Shown one piece after another: positions 19,939 to 28,667 of a stretch of 64,000 bases of DNA (position 1 is its first letter; each line of letters starts with the position of its first letter). The notes beneath the pieces are model-generated. The model had not been told where the DNA came from. It saw only the letters and a list, made by a program, of their open reading frames with translations, and made no database searches. This stretch comes from Comamonadaceae bacterium. Lineage in GTDB: Bacteria > Pseudomonadota > Gammaproteobacteria > Burkholderiales > Burkholderiaceae_C. The stretch spans positions 62,001-126,000 of the forward strand of contig CANGME010000004.1 of NCBI GenBank assembly GCA_947455145.1, read 5' to 3'. The translations under genes and the position numbers were made by a program.

Positions 19939-21264
19939 TTACTGGGCCGGGGCGGAATACGAGGACTCTAACTCAGGCGTGGCCGAGTCCCACACAGGGG
20001 TAGCCGCAAAGGCGCGCCAATCCGTGGTCTTGGGAACTATCGCCTGAAACGCAACCACCGGCGTGGGCGATGCCGCAATAGACAAGGTACCCGTGCCAAT
20101 GGCGGGCTCACCGCCTTGGAACGCACGCACCGCCTCCAACATCTGCTTTCGAAACTCAACGATGGCCAAGTCACTGGCCCCCAGCCGATCATGCGTGCGA
20201 TCGGCAATCGGCCCCATGGTGACCCACATGGCAATGTCCTGGTTGGGAAAGCCCGTGATACCGGTGAAGTTGCCCGCTTTCATGGCCGCACGGTCTTGCC
20301 AAAAATGATTCTCACGGGTGCGCAGGGGTCGGTACTGCGGGTCTAGGTCAATGCCCAGCTCTTGGCCGAGGAACTTGCGCCAAGTGGTGGTCTCGGGCGT
20401 TTGCGTGGGATGGCCCCAGGCGATGAAGTAGAAGGCCGTGTGGGTGTCGTCCATGGGCACATTGATGTTGGCCACGTTGTACAGATTGTTGGGCGGGATC
20501 AGCGCCGTGGCGGGTGCCACAAACACGGTGGAGCGCACGTAGTCGTTCAGCGCCGCCTGCTGGATCGGGCGACGAATGGCGGCGTAGCGAAAGCCATAAG
20601 GCGCGCGCTCGATCTGCATGCGCGGGGCCTTGTCGGTGGAGGGGCGCAGCCACATGGAATCTGTGGCCTGGGCACTGTCACCGCGAGCGGGCACCATGTC
20701 AGATGAATGCAAGCTGGAGCTGTGGGCCGAGTCAATTGCGCCTTCCAGAATTTGCGCCCAGTTGCACGGGATGATGGCCTTGGCAATCGTCACGCGGGTT
20801 TCGGCGGTGGGGGCCCAGGCCGGTGGCACAAAGGCAGGCTGGGTCTCGCTCGGCCCCATATAGACCCAAACAAAACCACCCCACTCGTGGGTTGGGTAGG
20901 CCAGGTGCTTGACCTTTTGCGCCATGCCGCTGCCGGCGGGTTCGGACACCATCTCCAGCACATTGCCTTGCACGTCCATCTTCCACCCGTGGTAGAGGCA
21001 GCGCAGGCCGCAGTTTTCATTGCGCCCGAACACGAGTGAGGCGCGCCGGTGCGGGCAGTACTCGTCCATCACGCCCACACGACCCTCGGTGTCGCGGAAC
21101 ACAACCAGGTCTTCACCAAACATCTGCGCCTTGATGGGGGTGCCGTCAGGCACGTTGACCTCTTCAATAAGGCACACCGGCGTCCACTGGCGGCGCATCA
21201 GCTGGCCCATGGGGGCTTGGCCTACAACACGGCACAAGAGATCGTTTTCTTCAGGCGTCAACAT
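19939..21264 (-). CDS. Rieske non-heme iron oxygenase, phthalate 4,5-dioxygenase oxygenase-like
   Basis: A 441-residue oxygenase of the phthalate-dioxygenase (homo-oligomeric, single-subunit) group. The Rieske ligands are Cys70, His72, Cys89 and His92 (CPH...CLYH). The mononuclear iron site is NWAQILEGAIDSAHSSSLH with Asp178 bridging and His181/His186. The N-terminal MLTPEENDLLCRVVG and MRRQWTPVCLIEEV are typical of Pht3/OphA2. It adds O2 to the ring to give the cis-4,5-dihydrodiol, with electrons from a PDR-type reductase encoded divergently. It starts the minus-strand operon, with promoter elements overlapping the shared palindrome. Related vanillate or phenoxybenzoate oxygenases are possible, but the neighbours support phthalate. 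Confidence 0.87.
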   Translation of the reverse strand: MLTPEENDLLCRVVGQAPMGQLMRRQWTPVCLIEEVNVPDGTPIKAQMFGEDLVVFRDTEGRVGVMDEYCPHRRASLVFGRNENCGLRCLYHGWKMDVQGNVLEMVSEPAGSGMAQKVKHLAYPTHEWGGFVWVYMGPSETQPAFVPPAWAPTAETRVTIAKAIIPCNWAQILEGAIDSAHSSSLHSSDMVPARGDSAQATDSMWLRPSTDKAPRMQIERAPYGFRYAAIRRPIQQAALNDYVRSTVFVAPATALIPPNNLYNVANINVPMDDTHTAFYFIAWGHPTQTPETTTWRKFLGQELGIDLDPQYRPLRTRENHFWQDRAAMKAGNFTGITGFPNQDIAMWVTMGPIADRTHDRLGASDLAIVEFRKQMLEAVRAFQGGEPAIGTGTLSIAASPTPVVAFQAIVPKTTDWRAFAATPVWDSATPELESSYSAPAQ

Positions 21265-21304
21265 GCGGGGCTTTCTATTACTCGACTTAAACAGATCAAA
21301 TGGC

Positions 21305-21333
21305 TTGCAAATTTATTCTTAGGAGACTAAGAT
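21305..21333 (+). promoter_or_regulatory. Promoter of the reductase-dehydrogenase-marR operon
   Basis: TTGCAA (21305-21310), a 17-base spacer and TAAGAT (21328-21333) make a reasonable sigma-70 promoter facing the reductase gene. The -10 overlaps the 21317-21332 palindrome. Confidence 0.55.
21317..21332. promoter_or_regulatory. Putative MarR operator shared by both phthalate operons
   Basis: TCTTAG (21317-21322), a GAGA spacer and CTAAGA (21327-21332) form a perfect 6-bp dyad, of the size and spacing MarR dimers bind. It overlaps the -10 boxes of both divergent promoters, so one bound dimer could silence both operons until an aromatic ligand releases it. Assignment to the MarR protein at 23595-24101 is inferred. 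Confidence 0.55.
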
Positions 21334-21358
21334 TATTATCACTGAACGGCTTTGTCAA
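21330..21358 (-). promoter_or_regulatory. Promoter of the oxygenase-receptor-decarboxylase operon
   Basis: On the minus strand, TTGACA (21358-21353), a 17-base spacer and TAATCT (21335-21330) form a good sigma-70 promoter reading toward the oxygenase gene. It faces the opposite promoter and shares the palindrome. Confidence 0.55.
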
Positions 21359-21391
21359 GCTTTTTATCCCGCGCCCATCAAGGAGCTGTCC

Positions 21392-22378
21392 GTGAACCCC
21401 GAAACAAAACCGTCCGCAGCCGACGAAGAGCCGCCTTTCATGGCCTTACGCGTGGTCAGCAAGACCGCAGTGGCCCAAGACATTTGGTGCTTTGAGTTAC
21501 GCCATGCTCAGGGGGTGGCCCTGCCCGCCTTCACCGCTGGAGCCCACATCACCGTGGCGCTGCCCAGCGGCGTGCGGCGCAACTACTCTTTGTGCTCAGA
21601 CCCTGCAGATACTGCGATGTACCAAATCGCCGTGAAACGCGATGCGCTGGGACGCGGTGGCTCCATCAGCATGGTGGACGGGGTACAGGCCGGTGACCTG
21701 CTGTCGGTCAGTGCGCCGCGCAACAACTTTGAATTGCACCCGCGTGCAAAGCAGTTTTTTTTCATCGCCGGGGGCATCGGCATCACGCCCATCTTGTCCA
21801 TGATGCGGCACCTGAAAGCGCAGGGCCAAGCGCAATTCAAATTGATTTACTGCACCCGTGATGCTGAAAACACAGCCTTCTTGGCCGAGCTGAGCGGGCC
21901 AGAATTTGCAGGCCAGGTGCAAGTGCACCATGACCATGGTGACCTCGCCCAGGCTCTGGATCTGTGGCCCATCTTTGAAACACCGGGCGACGCCCAGGTC
22001 TATTGCTGCGGCCCGCGTGGCCTGATGGAGGCGGTGGCCGATATGTCGGGGCACTGGCCTTTTGGCAGTATTCACTTTGAAAGCTTTGGTGTGGACGCCA
22101 GTGCAACTGCTGCCAACACGGCCTTCACGGTGCGGCTTGCCAAGAGCGGCATCACCGTGCCCGTGACAGCGGAGCAAAGCATTCTGGAGGCGCTCCGAGC
22201 AGGTGGCCACCGCGTGTCCAGCTCCTGCGAGAGTGGCACCTGCGGCTCTTGCCGCACGGGCCTGCTGACTGGCGATGTGGAGCACCGCGACATGGTGCTG
22301 GCTGACGACGAAAAAGCACACCAAATCATGGTCTGCGTGTCACGCGCCCGCTCAGGCGAACTGGTGCTGGACTTATGA
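21392..22378 (+). CDS. Phthalate dioxygenase reductase-like protein (FMN, NAD, 2Fe-2S)
   Basis: A 328-residue class IA oxygenase reductase: flavin-binding barrel ([10 protein letters not shown]), NAD-binding domain ([23 protein letters not shown]), and C-terminal plant-type ferredoxin with [14 protein letters not shown] plus a distal Cys. This domain order (flavin-NAD-ferredoxin) is that of phthalate dioxygenase reductase and VanB. It passes electrons from NADH to the Rieske oxygenase. The GTG start is supported by AAGGAG 6 bases upstream. The stop overlaps the next ATG (ATGA). Confidence 0.92.
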   Translation: MNPETKPSAADEEPPFMALRVVSKTAVAQDIWCFELRHAQGVALPAFTAGAHITVALPSGVRRNYSLCSDPADTAMYQIAVKRDALGRGGSISMVDGVQAGDLLSVSAPRNNFELHPRAKQFFFIAGGIGITPILSMMRHLKAQGQAQFKLIYCTRDAENTAFLAELSGPEFAGQVQVHHDHGDLAQALDLWPIFETPGDAQVYCCGPRGLMEAVADMSGHWPFGSIHFESFGVDASATAANTAFTVRLAKSGITVPVTAEQSILEALRAGGHRVSSSCESGTCGSCRTGLLTGDVEHRDMVLADDEKAHQIMVCVSRARSGELVLDL

Positions 22379-23598
22379 GCCCCCCCACACGCGTCCTGCG
22401 CATCGGCGTGGTGGGCTTGGGCCGAGCGTTCACCCTCATGCTGCCCACCTTTTTGAACGATGCCCGCGTGCAATTGGTGGCCGCAGCCGACCCTCTGCTA
22501 CAAGCCCGTGCGCAATTTGAACGCGACTTCGGCACGCCCGCGCATGAGGACGTTGAAGCCCTGTGCGCCGACCCGCGCGTTGAGGTGGTGTATGTAGCCT
22601 CGCCCCACCAGTTCCATGCCGAGCACGTCCAAATGGCAGCGGCCCACGGCAAGCATGTGCTGGTTGAAAAACCGATGGCGCTGACGCTGGCGCAATGCAC
22701 CGCCATGATTGCGGCAACCCAGGCCGCCGGGGTGCACCTGTTGGTCGGCCACAGCCACAGTTTCAACACGCCGATCTTGCGCACCCGCGCGCTGATTGAC
22801 AGCGGCGAATTTGGCGCGGTGAAGATGATCACCGCCTTGAACTACACCGACTTCCTCTACCGCCCTCGTCGACCCGAAGAACTGGTCACCGACGCAGGCG
22901 GCGGCGTGATTCACAGCCAGGCCACCCACCAGATGGACATCGTGCGTCTGCTGGGCGGCGGGCGGGTGCGCAGCGTGATGGCCCATACCGGCGCGTGGGA
23001 CGCCACCCGCCCCACAGAGGGGGCCTACCAAGCGCTGCTGAGCTTTGACAACGGCGCATCTGCAAGTACCTGCTACAGCGGCTATGGCCATTTCGACAGC
23101 GACGACTGGCTGGGCCAGATTGGCGAGATGGGGCAGGCCAAACAAGCGAGCGACTATGGGGCGGCCCGACAACGCCTGGCCAGTGCCAGCGACGCCGATG
23201 CCGAAGCCCGTCTGAAAGGCTCGCGCAACTACGGTGGCGCGCTGTACCAGGCCCCCACCAGTAGCAGCTCACCCCAGAGCCGCCCTGCGCACCAACACTT
23301 CGGACATTTCATCGTGAGTTGCGAAAGGGGTGATTTGCGCCCCACGCCGACGGGCATCGACATTTGTGGCGATCTAGAGCGCCGCTTTGAACCGCTTGCG
23401 AGCCCCGTCGTGGCACGCAGCGAGGTGATTGACGAGTTGGTTGCCGCCGTGCTGCATGACCAGCCCCCCCTGCACAGCGGTGAATGGGCGCGCGCCACAA
23501 CCGAGGTCTGCCTGGCCATCTTGGCGTCTGCTCGCAGCGGGATGTCAGTTTCAACCCAATGGCAAGTGGGCTTGCCGCCCGCACAGACCACGCCATGA
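22375..23598 (+). CDS. Gfo/Idh/MocA-family dehydrogenase, probable 4,5-dihydroxy-4,5-dihydrophthalate dehydrogenase
   Basis: A 407-residue NAD(P)-dependent oxidoreductase. Seen: N-terminal Rossmann strand [48 protein letters not shown] (the EKP motif with active-site Lys), then [24 protein letters not shown]. The length and context match Pht4/OphB, which aromatises the cis-dihydrodiol to 4,5-dihydroxyphthalate. It is coupled on both sides by ATGA overlaps, to the reductase and to marR. Substrate assignment rests on the neighbouring oxygenase and decarboxylase. Confidence 0.82.
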   Translation: MSPPTRVLRIGVVGLGRAFTLMLPTFLNDARVQLVAAADPLLQARAQFERDFGTPAHEDVEALCADPRVEVVYVASPHQFHAEHVQMAAAHGKHVLVEKPMALTLAQCTAMIAATQAAGVHLLVGHSHSFNTPILRTRALIDSGEFGAVKMITALNYTDFLYRPRRPEELVTDAGGGVIHSQATHQMDIVRLLGGGRVRSVMAHTGAWDATRPTEGAYQALLSFDNGASASTCYSGYGHFDSDDWLGQIGEMGQAKQASDYGAARQRLASASDADAEARLKGSRNYGGALYQAPTSSSSPQSRPAHQHFGHFIVSCERGDLRPTPTGIDICGDLERRFEPLASPVVARSEVIDELVAAVLHDQPPLHSGEWARATTEVCLAILASARSGMSVSTQWQVGLPPAQTTP

Positions 23599-24101
23599 AA
23601 CCGCCCAGCACCAACACCCTGCACCACTGGCGTGAGGCGGTGCCCAACGACCGCACCGCGCACCTGATCCGCGATACCGAGCGCGCCTTTAGACGCGCCT
23701 TGCAAATTCGCTTAGCGCCCTTTGGCGTACCGTTTGGGCACTGGAGTTTTCTGCGCATTCTGTGGGACGCGGATGGCCTGACCCAAAAAGAGCTCAGCGA
23801 GCGCGCCGGGGTGATGGAGCCCACCACCTTTGCAGCCATAAAGGCGATGGAAGCCTTGGGCTACATCACCCGCCAACAACTGCCCACCAACAAGAAAAAC
23901 GTCTATGTTTATTTAACGCCGCAGGGCCGAGCGCTCAAGAGGAAGTTGGTGCCATTGGCGGAGACGACCAACGAAGTCAGCACCAACAACATCTCACCCT
24001 CCGATGTGGCCACCGCGCGGCGCGTGCTGCTGGCCATGATTGAGAATTTGGCGAGCGACGAGATCAGTGCCACGCCGGATGGGCCTACCCCGCGCAAGTA
24101 A
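23595..24101 (+). CDS. MarR-family transcriptional regulator
   Basis: 168 residues, starting at the ATG overlapping the preceding stop rather than at an upstream Met at 23484. The winged helix is clear: [68 protein letters not shown]. MarR proteins bind 16-20 bp dyads as dimers and are released by phenolic or aromatic-acid ligands. It is the last gene of the reductase operon, so it probably regulates itself and the divergent oxygenase operon through the palindrome at 21317-21332. Confidence 0.92.
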   Translation: MKPPSTNTLHHWREAVPNDRTAHLIRDTERAFRRALQIRLAPFGVPFGHWSFLRILWDADGLTQKELSERAGVMEPTTFAAIKAMEALGYITRQQLPTNKKNVYVYLTPQGRALKRKLVPLAETTNEVSTNNISPSDVATARRVLLAMIENLASDEISATPDGPTPRK

Positions 24102-24108
24102 AAATAAA

Positions 24109-25959
24109 TCAGCCGGGTTTTCTGCGAGGTTCAAACAAACGCACGTCCTGCACGCGTCCTTTAACTGGGTATGAGCCTTGGTCGATAAAGACAAACGCAT
24201 CAGGGCACAACCTCATCGTGTCCTCAGACACCAGCACAGGGGCAACGCCACGGGTCAGCCCCTCAATGCGGCTGGCCAGGTTGACGGTGTCGCCAATGGC
24301 GGTGTATTCACGCCGCTGCTCTGAGCCAATCAAGCCCACCACCGCAGGGCCGGAGTGCAGGCCAATGCCCACGTCAAACACCAGCCCCGTCTCGCCCATC
24401 TTGAGCTTGAATTCACAAACCCGCTCGTACATTTCCAGCGCTGCGTCAATGGCGTGCTCGGCATGCTTCTCATCGTCCAGCGGTGCGCCCCAAAACGCCA
24501 TAATGGCGTCGCCAATGAACTTGTCGAGTGCGCCACCGTGCTTGAAGATGACACCCACTTGCATGCTGAAGTAGTCGTTCAACATGGCCACAACTTCCTC
24601 GGGTGAACGGGTTTCTGACATTGACGTGAAACCCCGAATGTCAGAGAAAAGCAGCGTGACTTGCCGACGCTCACCGCCGCGCGCTAAGCCCCCACTGGCG
24701 ATCAACTCTTTGACGACGTGCGGGTTCACGAAGCGACTGAACATCGTGACCGCATGCTCTTTTTCGCGCCGCTCTCGCACAATATCCAGCAGCGTTGATC
24801 CCAAATAAAACAGGAAGAGCAACACCATGATTGTCACAACCGGCAGCAAATACAACTTGGGTATCAAACCATAGCTAGCAGTCAACAAAAAACCAAAAAT
24901 GACCAACATCAAAAAGCTGTTTTTGACTACATTCCTAAAGTACCAAAATGCGTAATACAAAACCAGCACGAGTGCCGTTGTCACCGCCGAGAGCAGCAGC
25001 GGTGAGGCCACCGTCATCGTCCGCTGGTTTTTAAAATTGTCTATCGCCGTGGCTAGCAGCTTGACGCCGGGCAACACGGAATCCAGGGGCGTGGGCCGCA
25101 TGTCGTACAGCCCTTCGGCGGTGGCTCCGATGATGACGATCTTGTCACGCAACTCTTGCGGGTCGCGCCACTTGGCGTCGCGCTTGAAGTCGGCGTACAG
25201 ATCAGCATAAGAGATGCGCGGGAATGTCAGTGTGGGGCTACGCCAACTCAACACCACGCTCTCCCCCTGAGGAAGTGGGTAACCCAAATCCTGGGCCACA
25301 CGCGCAGGCAAAGACGGGAGTTGCCAGCCATCCACGGGATAGTTCACGTAGTAACGCCGCCCCACACCGTCGGAATCTTTAATGAAGTTGATCAGGCCTA
25401 GACGCCAGTTCTCGGGATCAATCGCCCTGGGCAAGAGCAGATTCACCTTGGCCACGGGATTGCCCATGGCAGACTTGGCTTGACCAGCCGTCCCCCACAG
25501 AGCTGTCGTCAACTCTGATAGCGGCGTGCCCTCGGTGTCGTCTTTTTCATCCAGACGCAGCATGGGTAGATAAACATGCGGCGTCGTGGCCAACACCTGA
25601 TTGAAGGCAACGTCACTCTTGGGGCGCACTTTGTCGGATTCAGCAAACCAGATGTCAAAAACAATGGCCTTGGGCGATTGTTTGCGAATGCCTTCGAGCA
25701 ACTCCCCGTGAATAGACCGGGGCCATGGCCAACGCCCAGCCACATTGTTCATGCTGGCCAGACTGGGCTCATCAATATCAATGATGACGATGTCCTGATC
25801 GGCCACCATCTTTTGAGCCTGGCTCTTGACGAAAAAATCAGAGAGCCTGTTATCAAGTGACCGCAATGAATGCAGTCCAAAAAACTCCAAAAAAACAAGC
25901 GCCAGCGTTCCTAATAAAAGGAATCTTCTGGGCTTGAATAATGGACGATTAAAAAACAT
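24109..25959 (-). CDS. CHASE2-domain adenylate cyclase (class III)
   Basis: 616 residues. ATG at 25959 is chosen over an upstream TTG. An N-terminal transmembrane helix precedes a periplasmic CHASE2 sensor (about 40-290; VIIDIDEPSLASMNNVAGRWPWPRS), then three helices (about 305-390), then a class III nucleotide cyclase domain. The first metal Asp is in FSDIRGF (near 437). GGALDKFIGDAIMAFWG holds the adenine-selecting Lys and the second metal Asp, and IGDTVNLASRIEGL the transition-state Asn and Arg. All catalytic residues look intact, with the adenylate type of specificity. It would make cAMP in response to an unknown periplasmic signal. It is convergent with marR, 7 bases apart. Confidence 0.93.
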   Translation of the reverse strand: MFFNRPLFKPRRFLLLGTLALVFLEFFGLHSLRSLDNRLSDFFVKSQAQKMVADQDIVIIDIDEPSLASMNNVAGRWPWPRSIHGELLEGIRKQSPKAIVFDIWFAESDKVRPKSDVAFNQVLATTPHVYLPMLRLDEKDDTEGTPLSELTTALWGTAGQAKSAMGNPVAKVNLLLPRAIDPENWRLGLINFIKDSDGVGRRYYVNYPVDGWQLPSLPARVAQDLGYPLPQGESVVLSWRSPTLTFPRISYADLYADFKRDAKWRDPQELRDKIVIIGATAEGLYDMRPTPLDSVLPGVKLLATAIDNFKNQRTMTVASPLLLSAVTTALVLVLYYAFWYFRNVVKNSFLMLVIFGFLLTASYGLIPKLYLLPVVTIMVLLFLFYLGSTLLDIVRERREKEHAVTMFSRFVNPHVVKELIASGGLARGGERRQVTLLFSDIRGFTSMSETRSPEEVVAMLNDYFSMQVGVIFKHGGALDKFIGDAIMAFWGAPLDDEKHAEHAIDAALEMYERVCEFKLKMGETGLVFDVGIGLHSGPAVVGLIGSEQRREYTAIGDTVNLASRIEGLTRGVAPVLVSEDTMRLCPDAFVFIDQGSYPVKGRVQDVRLFEPRRKPG

Positions 25960-26002
25960 GCGCAATCATTTTGCATCAAGCACTGCGCTACTAAAACTCA
26001 CG

Positions 26003-26641
26003 TCAAATCAGCGGCACACCCGTCTTGGCCTGCACCTGCTCGCGGCTAACGCCGGGGGCCAGCTCCACCAACTTCAGGCCTTCAGGCGTCACATCCATCA
26101 CCGCCAAGTCGGTGATGATGCGATTCACCACGGCCTTGCCCGTGAGCGGCAACGTGCACTGCGGCAAGATTTTGAGGTCTTCGGTGCCGTCTTTCTTCTT
26201 GGCGACATGTTCCATCAGCACAATCACGCGCTTCACGCCTGCCACCAAGTCCATCGCGCCGCCCATGCCTTTAACCATCTTGCCGGGGATCATCCAGTTG
26301 GCCAGGTCACCCTTCTCGCTGACCTGCATGGCCCCAAGAATGCTCAGGTTGATCTTGCCGCCACGGATCATGGCAAAGCTCTCATGCGTGCCAAAAATGC
26401 TGGAGCCCTTGATGGTGGTCACGGTTTGCTTGCCTGCGTTGATGAGGTCAGCGTCCACCTCGTCGTCGGTCGGGAAGGGGCCAATGCCCAGCATGCCGTT
26501 TTCGCTCTGCAGCCAGACGTCAATATTGGCGGGAACAAAGTTGGCCACCAGCGTGGGGATGCCAATGCCCAGGTTCACATAGAAACCGTCTTGCAATTCT
26601 TGGGCAGCGCGTGCTGCCATTTGGTCTTGATTCCAGCTCAT
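26003..26641 (-). CDS. scoB: Succinyl-CoA:3-ketoacid CoA-transferase subunit B
   Basis: 212 residues. The ATG at 26639-26641 gives the normal N-terminus [19 protein letters not shown], and a longer reading to 26773 only overlaps scoA. Seen: [15 protein letters not shown] and the catalytic Glu in [12 protein letters not shown], then [18 protein letters not shown]. With subunit A it transfers CoA from succinyl-CoA to acetoacetate or a similar beta-keto acid. It lies one base after scoA. Confidence 0.93.
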   Translation of the reverse strand: MSWNQDQMAARAAQELQDGFYVNLGIGIPTLVANFVPANIDVWLQSENGMLGIGPFPTDDEVDADLINAGKQTVTTIKGSSIFGTHESFAMIRGGKINLSILGAMQVSEKGDLANWMIPGKMVKGMGGAMDLVAGVKRVIVLMEHVAKKKDGTEDLKILPQCTLPLTGKAVVNRIITDLAVMDVTPEGLKLVELAPGVSREQVQAKTGVPLI

Positions 26642-26642
26642 G

Positions 26643-27350
26643 TCAGACGCCCGCTTTCTCAGTAATAGTGCGCTTCTCGATGCGTTTTTCAGGATGGGCA
26701 TTGAGCACGATGCGGTGCACGTATATGCCGGGCAGGTGGATGTCGTCGGGCGCGATCTCGCCCAGCGCCACAATTTTCTCCACCTCGACTACGCACAGCT
26801 TGCCCGCCATGGCCACGGCGGGGTTGAAGTTGCGGGCGGTGAGGTTAAAGCGCAGGTTGCCGCTCGTATCGGCCACGTCGGCTTTGACCAATGACACTTC
26901 GGGGAACAGCGAGCGCTCCATCAGGTAAGTCTCACCATCAAACTCGCGCAGGTCTTTGCCTTCGGCCACCAGCGTGCCCACACCGGTCTTGGTGAAGAAA
27001 GCGGGGATGCCCGCACCGGCCGCGCGCAGCTTCTCGGCCAGCGTGCCTTGGGGGGTGAATTCCAGCTCCAACTCGCCTGCCAGGTACTGGCGCTCGAACT
27101 CTTTGTTCTCGCCCACGTAGCTGGAAATCATTTTTTTGACCTGGCGCGTTTGCAGCAACTTGCCAAGGCCAAAGTCATCGACCCCGGCGTTGTTGGAGAT
27201 GACGGTCAGGTCTTTCACGCCTGAGTCGCGCACAGCGTCAATCAGCGCTTCGGGGATGCCGCAAAGGCCAAAACCGCCAACTGCCATCAGCTGGCCGTCT
27301 TTAATCACGCCTTCAAGCGCCTTGGCGGCGCTGGGATAAATCTTATTCAC
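26643..27350 (-). CDS. scoA: Succinyl-CoA:3-ketoacid CoA-transferase subunit A
   Basis: 235 residues. GTG start with GAGGAG 6 bases upstream. Seen: [45 protein letters not shown] and [16 protein letters not shown], with PGIYVHRIV near the C-terminus. The GFGLCGIPE form and the VDDFGLG segment are closer to ScoA than to the related 3-oxoadipate transferase PcaI. The latter activity would nevertheless fit the nearby phthalate and PcaC-like genes, so substrate choice is open. Confidence 0.92.
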   Translation of the reverse strand: MNKIYPSAAKALEGVIKDGQLMAVGGFGLCGIPEALIDAVRDSGVKDLTVISNNAGVDDFGLGKLLQTRQVKKMISSYVGENKEFERQYLAGELELEFTPQGTLAEKLRAAGAGIPAFFTKTGVGTLVAEGKDLREFDGETYLMERSLFPEVSLVKADVADTSGNLRFNLTARNFNPAVAMAGKLCVVEVEKIVALGEIAPDDIHLPGIYVHRIVLNAHPEKRIEKRTITEKAGV

Positions 27351-27377
27351 AGGGTTCTCCTCTATTGGGCGGGGATT

Positions 27378-27749
27378 TTAAGCGGCGTCCACCACTTCAG
27401 AGGCGGTTCGGAAAGCATCCACAGCAGCCGGGAAACCGCAGTACACGCTGGCGTGCATGAAGATTTCTTGCAACTCTTCTTTGGTTACGCCGTTGTTCAA
27501 AGCGCCACGCACGTGGAGTTTGAGCTCATGCATGCGGCCCAGCGCCACCAGCATGGAGACGGTGACCATGCTGCGGGTTTTCAGGTCAATGCCGTCGCGC
27601 TGCCAGGTGTTGCCCCAGGCGTTACGTATCACCAGGTCTTGCAGGGGGCGGTTGAAGTCGGTGGACTTCTTCATGGCCGCTTGCACATAGTCAGCACCAA
27701 GCACCGCAGTGCGCGTGGCCAGGCCGTTGTCGTAAATGGGATCGTTCAT
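27378..27749 (-). CDS. Carboxymuconolactone decarboxylase family protein (PcaC-like)
   Basis: 123 residues, starting at the ATG at 27747-27749 (MNDPIYDNGLATR). It follows the PcaC pattern closely: RTAVLGADYVQ, DFNRPLQDLVIRNAWGNTWQRDGIDLKTRSMVTVSMLVALGR, HELKLHVRGALNNGVTKEELQEIFMHASVYCGFPAA. PcaC decarboxylates 4-carboxymuconolactone in protocatechuate ortho-cleavage. Protocatechuate is the expected product of the phthalate cluster at 16.8-24.1 kb, so a link is attractive. However, pcaGHB and pcaD are not in the window, and many relatives have other roles. Confidence 0.75.
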   Translation of the reverse strand: MNDPIYDNGLATRTAVLGADYVQAAMKKSTDFNRPLQDLVIRNAWGNTWQRDGIDLKTRSMVTVSMLVALGRMHELKLHVRGALNNGVTKEELQEIFMHASVYCGFPAAVDAFRTASEVVDAA

Positions 27750-27832
27750 GGTGGGGGCTCCAGTAAAAAATTTGAGGCGCAATCATCGCATGCGCAGCGG
27801 GCTGTAGGCGTTAGCGTTAACTACCTTGGGGT

Positions 27833-28615
27833 TCAAACAGCCAGACCATCATCCGCTGAAATGATGGCGCCGTTGATGAAATGGCTCTGGTCCGAGCACA
27901 GCATCACCAGCAGTGCGTCCAGGTCTTGCGGCTGGCCCACGCGCTTGCGCGGCAGCATTTGCACCAGCTTTTGGCCCTGCTCGGTCTGCCAATGGTGGTG
28001 GTTGATTTCGGTGTCGATATAGCCAGGGCAAATCGCGTTGACGTTGATGCCAAAACGGCCCCATTCCTGCGCCATGGCCTTGGTCATGTGCACCACAGCG
28101 GCCTTGCTCATGCAGTACACGCCGATCTGCGGCAAAGCTTTGAGCCCCGCCACCGAGGCGATGTTGACGATGCGCCCGCCCGTGTACGTGCCTGGGGCCG
28201 AACCCTTGGCGCGTGCCAGCATGCGCTTGCCCACCTCTTGCGCCACAAAGAAAGCGCCCTTGGTGTTGGTGTCAAAAATGTAGTCGTAATCGTCTTCGCT
28301 CACGTCTTGAATGCGCTGCGTGGTGCTCACACCCGAGTTGTTGACCAGAATATCAATCGAGCCAATCTCGGTTTCGGCATGCGCCACGGCGGATTTAATG
28401 GAGGCAATGTCAGTCACATCCAGCTCCATCACATGGGCGTCACCGCCCTCGCCCTCAATCTGCGCGCGCAAGTCCTTGAGCTTTTCCATCCGGCGGCTGG
28501 CCAGCACCACAGCCGCACCCGCGCGCGACAAAGTCAGGGCAAATTGGTGACCCAAGCCACCCGAGGCGCCGGTGATAAAGGCCACCCGGCCTGATAAATC
28601 CATGCTGTAAGCCAT
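27833..28615 (-). CDS. Short-chain dehydrogenase/reductase
   Basis: A 260-residue classical SDR. Seen: cofactor motif TGASGGLG, LASRRMEKL after beta-2 (NADP-leaning Arg), DILVNNSGVS, catalytic Ser in VNIASVAGL, Tyr/Lys in YCMSKAA, and NVNAICPGYIDTEIN. GGAG lies about 6 bases before the ATG. Probably a 3-hydroxyacyl-CoA or 3-oxoacyl reductase type; the substrate is not evident. It is divergent from the ETF-ubiquinone oxidoreductase gene, which fits a beta-oxidation-like setting. Confidence 0.9.
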   Translation of the reverse strand: MAYSMDLSGRVAFITGASGGLGHQFALTLSRAGAAVVLASRRMEKLKDLRAQIEGEGGDAHVMELDVTDIASIKSAVAHAETEIGSIDILVNNSGVSTTQRIQDVSEDDYDYIFDTNTKGAFFVAQEVGKRMLARAKGSAPGTYTGGRIVNIASVAGLKALPQIGVYCMSKAAVVHMTKAMAQEWGRFGINVNAICPGYIDTEINHHHWQTEQGQKLVQMLPRKRVGQPQDLDALLVMLCSDQSHFINGAIISADDGLAV

Positions 28616-28667
28616 TTGACGCTCCTAAAATGCAAAATCATTAAGCCCATTATCAAGCGAGAAGCTC

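Noticed and set aside
21596-22324. 242-residue minus-strand frame
   Set aside because: Antisense to the clear reductase gene, with no recognisable protein features.
26642-26773. Upstream extension of scoB
   Set aside because: It overlaps scoA in another frame and does not resemble the family N-terminus.
26003-27350. Naming the CoA-transferase PcaIJ
   Set aside because: GFGLCGIPE and VDDFGLG blocks are closer to ScoA than PcaI, so the specific pathway name was not used.
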